Shown piece after piece: positions 1 to 6,400 of a stretch of 64,000 nt of DNA. Position 1 is the first letter of the stretch. Each line of letters starts with the position of its first letter. The notes beneath the pieces were generated by a model. It had not been told where the DNA came from. It worked only from the letters and a program-made list of their open reading frames with translations, and made no database searches. Both the position numbers and the translations under genes were made by a program. This stretch comes from Defluviicoccus sp046348835. Its GTDB lineage: Bacteria > Pseudomonadota > Alphaproteobacteria > Rhodospirillales > Defluviicoccaceae. The DNA is taken from the NCBI GenBank assembly GCA_046348835.1, contig JAXMDM010000004.1:62001-126000 (forward strand). Direction: 5' to 3'.

Positions 1-281
1 CGGGCGAACCGGTCCGGGGCGACGCCGAGCCCGTCGATGATCTGACGGCGGCCCAGGTAGGACGCCGGGCTGCCCGGCACCGCCAGGACGCCGGCCGCGG
101 CCTCGCGGACGAGGAGGTCGCGACCGGCGACCGGGTAACCGGCCACAACGCTGCCTTGCTTCGCCGGCGTATCGTCGATGAAGGCGATCAGCCGCTGACC
201 GTCGCCGAGACAATCGATCGCCTCGAGCGCATTGCCGTTGCAGGGAAAGATCAGCAGCGGCTCACCACCGGGCACAGCCAA
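1..281 (-). CDS. NeuD/PglD-like sugar O-/N-acyltransferase, N-terminal part (cut by window edge)
   Basis: The visible 93 or so codons read as a Rossmann-like PglD_N domain: a beta strand LLIFPCNGNALEAID, then AFIDDTP and V.GYPVAGRD, which match the AFiDD...GypVlG pattern of NeuD/PglD acetyltransferases. The left-handed helix domain expected next lies beyond the window. The TTG at 281-279 is preceded by GGAG at 288-291; an in-frame GTG at 275 is an alternative. It starts 10 bases after the aminotransferase stop, so it is the next gene of the same operon. Known family members acetylate sugars or sugar nucleotides; the substrate here is inferred only from neighbours. Confidence 0.72.
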   Translation of the reverse strand, partial: MAVPGGEPLLIFPCNGNALEAIDCLGDGQRLIAFIDDTPAKQGSVVAGYPVAGRDLLVREAAAGVLAVPGSPASYLGRRQIIDGLGVAPDRFA

Positions 282-291
282 TGCCCGCTCC

Positions 292-1413
292 TCAGGCGGC
301 CGGCTCTGCCACCTTCGACCGGGCGACGTCCTTGACCGCGGCGGCTACCGTTTCGCACTGGGCGGCGGTGAGCTCCGGGAACATGGGCAGCGACAGCACC
401 TCTGCCGCGGCTTTCTCCGCCCGCGGGAACTGACCGCGCTGGTAGCCCAGGTCGGCGTAGGCGGGCAGCAGGTGGATCGGGATCGGATAATGGATGCCGG
501 TCTGGATCCCCCTCTCCTGCAGCGCTTCCTGCCAGGCCAGCCGGTCGGCGGTTCGGATGGCATAGACGTGGTAGACGTGTCGGGCATAGGGCATCGCCGC
601 CGGCGTCGGTACCCCGCTTCCCGCCAGCAACCGGTCGTAACGGGCCGCCGCCGCCCGCCGGCCTTCGGTCCAGGCTTCCAGATGCCGGAGCTTGACCCCC
701 AGCACCGCCCCCTGGATGCCCTCCATGCGATAGTTGTAGCCCTTGAGCACGTGCTCGTACTTGCGCTCCGCCCCCCAGTCGCGAAGCATGCGCAAGGTGC
801 GCAGGTAGTCGGCATTGTCGGTCGTCACCAGGCCGCCCTCGCCGTAGGCACCCAGGTTCTTGCCGGGATAGAAGCTGAAGCAGCCCAGGTCGCCCAGGCT
901 GCCGGCGCGCCGGCCCTTGTACTCGGCGCCGTGGGCCTGGGCGGCATCCTCGATGACCACCAGCCCCCGCCGCCTGGCGATCTCCAGGATCGGATCCATA
1001 TCCGCCATCTGCCCGTAGAGGTGCACCGGCAGGATGGCTTTGGTCCGCGGGGTGATCGCCGCTTCGATGGCGGTGACGTCCATGGTGAACGACCGGGCGT
1101 CGATATCGACGAACACCGGCCTGGCGCCGGCGTAATGGATCGCCGCGACGGTGGCGACGAAGGTGAACGGGACGGTGATCACCTCATCGCCCGTGCCCAC
1201 CCCCGCCGCGAGCAGCGCCAGGTGCAGCGCACTGGTGCCGCTGTTGACGGCGACACCGTGCTTCGATTGACAGTAGGCGGCGAACGCCTCTTCGAACGCC
1301 GCCACCTTGCTGCCGAGGGTGAACTGGCAGGTGTCCAGGACCTCCTGGATTGCCGGGTTCACCTCGTCCTTGATCGAGGCATATTGAGCTTTCAGATCGA
1401 CAAACGGGATCAC
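292..1413 (-). CDS. DegT/DnrJ/EryC1/StrS aminotransferase, WbpE/WlbC-like
   Basis: A 373-residue PLP-dependent sugar aminotransferase of normal family length. It shows the SGTSALHLAL substrate/PLP region near residue 58, the VIEDAAQAHGA motif near 153, and the Schiff-base lysine in FSFYPGKNLGAYGEGG (K185). Family members transaminate 3-keto or 4-keto nucleotide sugars. The upstream partner is a Gfo/Idh/MocA oxidoreductase, overlapping by ATGA (1410-1413), and the gene before that is a WbpD-like N-acetyltransferase. This is the gene set of the UDP-2,3-diacetamido-2,3-dideoxy-hexuronic acid pathway, in which this enzyme aminates the 3-keto intermediate. The assignment to 3-amination is inference from context; a 4-amination role is the main alternative. 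Confidence 0.88.
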   Translation of the reverse strand: MIPFVDLKAQYASIKDEVNPAIQEVLDTCQFTLGSKVAAFEEAFAAYCQSKHGVAVNSGTSALHLALLAAGVGTGDEVITVPFTFVATVAAIHYAGARPVFVDIDARSFTMDVTAIEAAITPRTKAILPVHLYGQMADMDPILEIARRRGLVVIEDAAQAHGAEYKGRRAGSLGDLGCFSFYPGKNLGAYGEGGLVTTDNADYLRTLRMLRDWGAERKYEHVLKGYNYRMEGIQGAVLGVKLRHLEAWTEGRRAAAARYDRLLAGSGVPTPAAMPYARHVYHVYAIRTADRLAWQEALQERGIQTGIHYPIPIHLLPAYADLGYQRGQFPRAEKAAAEVLSLPMFPELTAAQCETVAAAVKDVARSKVAEPAA

Positions 1414-2441
1414 GCCGCTTTCCCCTCTCGTCTCATCATGTAGACGGTCTCACCCTTGCCCCGCATCGAGCTGGTCGCCGCCTCGATCAGCTCGACGACG
1501 CGCACCCCAAGATGGCCGTCGGTCTCCGGGACCTTGCCGTTGACGATGCAGTCGACGAAGTGCTCGCCTTCCACCCGCAACGCCTCGGTCATCGCCAACT
1601 TGGGCGCCCACATGTCCCCCATCCGATAACCGACGCGCATTTCTTGAATTTGTTCGGGATCGTCGGTGAAGCTGATGCCTTTGTCGTAAACCTTGATCTT
1701 CTCGCTCGGCTGCAGATCGTCGTAGGCGATCATCTTCTTGCTGCCGCCCAGCAGGATCTGGCGCACCTTGACCGGCGCCAGCCAGCTGACGTTGGCATGG
1801 GCGATCACGCCCGAGTCATAGAACAGGGTGATGAACGCCAGATTTTCCGGTGTTCCCGGGAAATGATTGATGCCGCTGGCGGACACCGCCACCGGGTGCT
1901 CGCCCAGCAGATAGTCGAGAATGGAGAAGTCGTGCACGGCGAGATCGGAGATGACGCTGACGTCACGCTGGAACAGGCCGAGGTTGACCCGGGTCGAGTC
2001 GTAATAATAAATGCGCCCGAGGTCGCCGCCCTTGACGATCTCGGCCATCTTGCGCACGGCGCCCGTATAAATAAAGGTATGGTCGACGATAAGGACAAGA
2101 CCGCGCCGATCGGCTTCGTCGACGAGCTTGCGCGCTTGGTACGACGTCTCCGTCATCGGCTTTTCCAGCCACAGGTGCTTGCCCGCCTTCAGCGCCGCCA
2201 TGCCCAACTCGAAATGGGTGCTCACCGGCGTCGCCACGGCGATGGCGTCGATGGAGGGATCGGCGAGGAGGTCCTGGAAGTGCCGGGTGGTCTTTACCGC
2301 CGGGTAGCGCTTTTGCACCGTCCCCAGCTTGGATTCATCGAGATCGGCGACGCCGGCGAGCTCCGCCCCCGGAGTCTCCGCGAAGTTACGAACCAGGTTG
2401 GGTCCCCAATAGCCGTAGCCGATCACACCTAGCCTTACCAT
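1410..2441 (-). CDS. Gfo/Idh/MocA family oxidoreductase, WbpB/WlbA-like
   Basis: A 343-residue NAD(P)-dependent dehydrogenase. The N-terminus VIGYGYWGPNLVRNF is the Rossmann nucleotide-binding loop, and LWLEKPMT near residue 92 is the conserved EKP motif with the catalytic lysine. The C-terminal half is the alpha/beta substrate domain with VHDFSILDYLL, as in sugar-nucleotide 3-dehydrogenases. With the WbpE-like and WbpD-like neighbours it would oxidise the 3-hydroxyl of a UDP-HexNAc uronate. It lies 27 bases after the acetyltransferase and overlaps the aminotransferase by 4 bases, so the three are translationally linked. The exact substrate cannot be read from sequence. Confidence 0.86.
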   Translation of the reverse strand: MVRLGVIGYGYWGPNLVRNFAETPGAELAGVADLDESKLGTVQKRYPAVKTTRHFQDLLADPSIDAIAVATPVSTHFELGMAALKAGKHLWLEKPMTETSYQARKLVDEADRRGLVLIVDHTFIYTGAVRKMAEIVKGGDLGRIYYYDSTRVNLGLFQRDVSVISDLAVHDFSILDYLLGEHPVAVSASGINHFPGTPENLAFITLFYDSGVIAHANVSWLAPVKVRQILLGGSKKMIAYDDLQPSEKIKVYDKGISFTDDPEQIQEMRVGYRMGDMWAPKLAMTEALRVEGEHFVDCIVNGKVPETDGHLGVRVVELIEAATSSMRGKGETVYMMRREGKAA

Positions 2442-2468
2442 TACTGTCCCTTTCGTGCGAACGTCCGA

Positions 2469-2963
2469 TCACGTTCTCTTCAGTCGCTGCGATTGCGGTT
2501 TGGGTGCAAGGCGTCGTGCCGGAGCTCCAGCGACGGTAGCCCCGGCGGGGACGTCCCGCGTCACCACCGCGCCGGCGCCAACGACAGCACCTTCGCCGAT
2601 GGTGAGCCCGCACAAGATGGTCGCATTGGAACCGATCGACGCACCGCGCCTGATCAAAGTGCGTTCGACCGACCAGTCGGCTTCGGTCTGCAGGCTGCCG
2701 TCAGCATTGCTCGCCCGCGGCACGCGGTCATTGATGAACATCACACCGTGGCCGATAAAGACCTCGTCCTCGATGGTGACGCCTTCACAGATGAAAGTAT
2801 GGGAGGAAATCTTGCAGCGGGCGCCGATCTCGGCCCCCTTCTGAACCTCGACGAAGGCGCCGATCTTGGTGTCGTCGCCGACACGGCAGCCGTAAAGATT
2901 GACCAGCGGCGGGTGGAAAATCTTCACATCCCGCCCCAGCACGACGTCGTCTGCAATGGGCAT
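2469..2963 (-). CDS. LpxA-like trimeric N-acetyltransferase, WbpD/WlbB-like
   Basis: A 164-residue left-handed beta-helix protein with hexapeptide repeats (IGAFVEVQKGAEIGARC, IGSNATILCGLTIGEGAVVGAGAVV), ending in the typical TRDVPAGATVAGAPAR cap. VFINDRVPRA with a loop insertion resembles WbpD and related acetyltransferases that add a 3-N-acetyl group to UDP-amino-uronates. The ATG at 2963 has an AAGGGGGG ribosome site upstream. It is the first gene of the 2963-to-1 operon. Function follows from gene order: acetyltransferase, dehydrogenase and aminotransferase together. An O-acetyltransferase role is a less likely alternative. Confidence 0.85.
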   Translation of the reverse strand: MPIADDVVLGRDVKIFHPPLVNLYGCRVGDDTKIGAFVEVQKGAEIGARCKISSHTFICEGVTIEDEVFIGHGVMFINDRVPRASNADGSLQTEADWSVERTLIRRGASIGSNATILCGLTIGEGAVVGAGAVVTRDVPAGATVAGAPARRLAPKPQSQRLKRT

Positions 2964-3333
2964 CTGCCCCCCCTTATTCTGGGCTTGCCTGATCCGTCCC
3001 CTGGCGGCCCTGCCCCTTCGGCCTCGTCCCCCTTCGCCTCGGGCCCTTTGGGCCTCGTTGGCCTCGCCTCGCCGCCGCCCGTGGCCGGATCGACCGGGTC
3101 CGTGGCCGGACCGCGGCTCGTTGCCTCTCTCTGTCGCGCGTTATTCGATCAGATCGGGCCGCCACGCTGGGCCAAGGGATCGCCTGTCTCGCCCTGGCCC
3201 GTCGCGCCACCCCATGGTGCGGGGAGCCGGATACGCCCGATCTCCCGAAAAGGTCAGCGCGAGTTGCGGGAGCAGTTTATACAGCGAAAGCGGGAGATAA
3301 CGCAAGACGTTCACGCGGAACCCGGGAACTCCG

Positions 3334-3358
3334 CCCGGCCGGCGCAGAACCGGCCGGG
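3334..3358 (-). terminator. Hairpin downstream of the giant beta-helix gene (candidate terminator)
   Basis: CCCGGCCGG (3334-3342), loop CGCAGAA, CCGGCCGGG (3350-3358): a perfect 9-bp stem about 80 bases after the stop at 3436. There is no T-run after it on the minus strand, so it is at best a U-less hairpin terminator or an mRNA 3'-end stabiliser. Confidence 0.4.
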
Positions 3359-3360
3359 TG

Positions 3361-3402
3361 GCGGTGGCGGCTCGGCGGTGGCGGCTCGGCGGTGACGGGT
3401 CG
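3361..3402. repeat. 14-bp tandem repeat, three copies
   Basis: GCGGTGGCGGCTCG at 3361-3374 and 3375-3388 are identical. The third copy at 3389-3402 differs at two positions. It directly adjoins the hairpin at 3334-3358 and lies outside any gene. Confidence 0.85.
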
Positions 3403-3435
3403 GCGCTCACCACCGCCCGCCACCGCTCTGTGGCT

Positions 3436-6400
3436 CTACTCGCCGACGAAGAGCCCGGCCTTCTCCTCCTGGTGCCAGGTGGCCGTGGTCCCGGTCACCT
3501 CCTGACGAGCGATGCGCAGCCTGATCTGACCCGTGGTCGGATTGGCATGGCGGATGAAGACCGGCGTCGGATCGAGGCCGTCATCGATGTCGGAGACGAC
3601 CGTCGGGTAACGGTGCTGGGTCGAGATCGGCAAGCGCACCGACCGCAAGGTCCCGTCGATCCGGTCGGAGAACGCCTGCACCTGGCGGCCTTCGACGGTG
3701 ACCGCACGGCCCTGCTCGATGGCGATCCAGCCGATGCGCTCGCCGGCCGACCGGGTCCCGTCGTCCGGCCGCAGGTCGAGCGCGGTGACGAACGACGTGG
3801 CGGTCACGTTGCCGACGCGGGTGCTCGTCGCCTTCGCCCCGTTGGCGGTCTGCGCCGCGGACAGCACGACCGGGGCGTCGTCGAAGCCGGTCAACGCCAC
3901 CCGCTGCCAGTCGCCGCCGGTCCCGCCGCCGACACCCGCCTCGATCGGGAGATCGCCCAGCGTATGGCGCCCCGCCTCGGCCACCAGATAGAAGGTGTCC
4001 TCCTTGCCGTGGGCGGTGCCGACGCCGGCCCAGTCCTGGTATCGGAGCTCCAGGCGGTCGGCGGCGACATGGCGCAGCCGGACCACACCCGGTGCCGGGT
4101 CGTGCGAACTCACCGAGCGGGCGACCACGACCGGGTTGGTGTACCGCTTGGCGAGCGGCATCACTTTCCAATCGCCGTCGATGCCGCGGACCACGCCCCA
4201 CTCCATCGGCGCCCCCTTCACCGGCGCCAGCCGGCGAAGCGCGGTCGGATCGGCATCGTTGTCGCTCACCTGCTGGGCGAAGAGCTGGTGGCCGAGGGCG
4301 AGAACGTCGGTGCTCTCGTCCGGGTGACGCACTTCGCTATCCGCCGACTGGTCCTCCTCCAGCCGCAGCCGCTGGCTGAGGACGGGAACCCAGCGATCGG
4401 ACACCGCCGTCGTCTGCAGGAGATAGGGCACCGTCGTACCGCCGACATCGATGCTTCCGCCGGCATCGCGGGTGACGGCGAGATAGGCGACGGTTTCGGC
4501 GCCGTGTCCGTTCCGCTGCGCCTCCTCCTGGAGGAGCGTCGCCTCGAAGCCCGCGGCGGTGACGCCCCGCGCCCGTACCGTCACCGGCCGGGGGTCGTTG
4601 GCCGTCTGCACGGTCAGGAACACCGCCGGCGTGTCGGCGAATGCCTGGTCGAAGGTGACCCGCTGCCACGCGTTTCCGTCCAGGGTCAGGGTGCCGACTT
4701 CCCAGACGGAGCCGTCGCCGAGGCTGTAGCGGCCCGGCTGCAGCACCGCGTAGGGGATCTGCTCGGCGGCGTGGGCGGACGCTTTCAGGCGCTGCAGGTA
4801 GTCCCACGCCTGGAAGCGCACCTCGAACCCGGATCCGCCGACGTTGCTGAGGCGAACGACGCCCGGCTGGTCGTCGTTGACGCTGGGGACGCCGGCGATG
4901 ACCACCGCATCGGCGAAGCCGCTGGCGGCATCGACGTAGGTCCACTCGCCGCCGGCATCGGCTTCCTGCGCCGGCAGCAGGAGCGGCAGCCGGTCGGCCG
5001 TTGCCGCCGCCGTCGGCCGGGGCTGTGCCCCCTTGTCGCCGCCGGCGTTGCTCCCTCCCGCCGCGGTGCCGGTCGTGGCCGATGTCGACGCCAGCCGTAT
5101 CGTCGGCGCGTCACCGAGGGCAAGGGTCGCCGCTCGCGCCGTCGCTTTCGCCGTTGCCCTGGCGACCGTCGAGTAGGCCGAGAGGTTGCCGGCGGCGTCA
5201 GTGGCGCGGACCCGGTAGCGATAGAGGGTGCCGGTGGTCAGACCCGAATTCGCGTAGGAGGTTCCCGTCGGAGCGGCGATCTGGGCGAAGGTGGTGCACC
5301 CTTTGCCGCTGCACCGTTCCACCCGGTAGCCGGTGACGCCGACGTTATCCGTCGATGCCGACCAGGCGAGATTGATGACGTTGCCCGCCGCGGCCGAGGC
5401 GGTGAGCCCGGTCGGCGCCGATGGCTTGGTGGTGTCGGGGAGGTTCGATGTGCCGGAGCCGAACTCGTAGGCGCCGATGTCCCAGGCCGCGCCCTGCGGC
5501 CGGGTGACGCTGTTGATGCTGCCGTTGTAGGCGGCGGCGAGGGTGGCGCCCTGATCGACGGCGCCGCTTCCGGCGAGGGGGGAGAACCCGTCGGTGTTGG
5601 GACGGCTGTCGACCCCGTAGGTGCCGGTAAAACCGGTGGGCTTCTGCGCCGGATTCTTCAGGCCGGGGTTGGAGGCCACCAGCAGGTTGTTGCTGGCGCT
5701 TTTGATCGAGGCCGCATTGCGCAGCTGGTTGCTGCCGTACTGGACGATGTTGTTCTTGAACTCGAACGTGTTCACGGTGGAGCTGTGACCACCGAGATCG
5801 ACGAAGGTGTTGTAGAAGGTATTGTTGTAGACCAGCAGGTCGAGGGTTCCGGAATTGCCCTGCAGGACCAGACCACCGGTCTGATCGTTGTCCAGCAGCA
5901 GGTTTCCGTAAATCTTCACATCCTTCGCGCCCTTCTTGTACAGGCGAATGATCCCGTTGTTGTCCTGCGTGGTCAGGATGTTGTTGCGGATGACCAGGTT
6001 CTGGGCCGACCGCTGGCTGCCGTCGTTCTCCGGGCCGCTGATGAAGACCGCGGACGAGTCGACATTGTGGATGTAATTGTTCTCGATCGTCGAGTCGTAG
6101 ACCCATCCCTTGACGACGATGCCGTGTCCTTCCGAGTAGGCCGGATCCTGGCCGGTGTTATAGACTTCGCAGCCCCGCACGGTGATCTTGCCGATCCTCG
6201 AGTTTGGATCGTCGCTCGGATAAAGGACGATGGCATCGCGCGAGATGTCGTGTACCGAAGAATTGATCACTTCGACGTTTTCGAGGATCCCGTTGCTTCC
6301 ACCGTAGTCGCTCATGGCGATGCCGTACTTGTACTCGCCTTTCGACTGCTCGGAATAAACGTGGTGAACCTCGACGTTCTCGATCCGCTTGGTCGCCCCG

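Larger units (their letters stand above)
2964..3435. other. Intergenic stretch, low-complexity GC-rich, no gene seen
   Basis: About 470 bases between the WbpD-like gene and the end of the giant beta-helix gene. The left part (2990-3080) is a C-rich low-complexity run with several GGCCTCG-like copies. The right part carries a perfect 9-bp inverted repeat (3334-3358) and a 14-bp triple tandem repeat (3361-3402). Arginine/proline-rich open frames exist on both strands but have no ribosome site or family resemblance. The promoter for the 2963-to-1 operon should lie here; I could not pick one with confidence. Confidence 0.6.
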
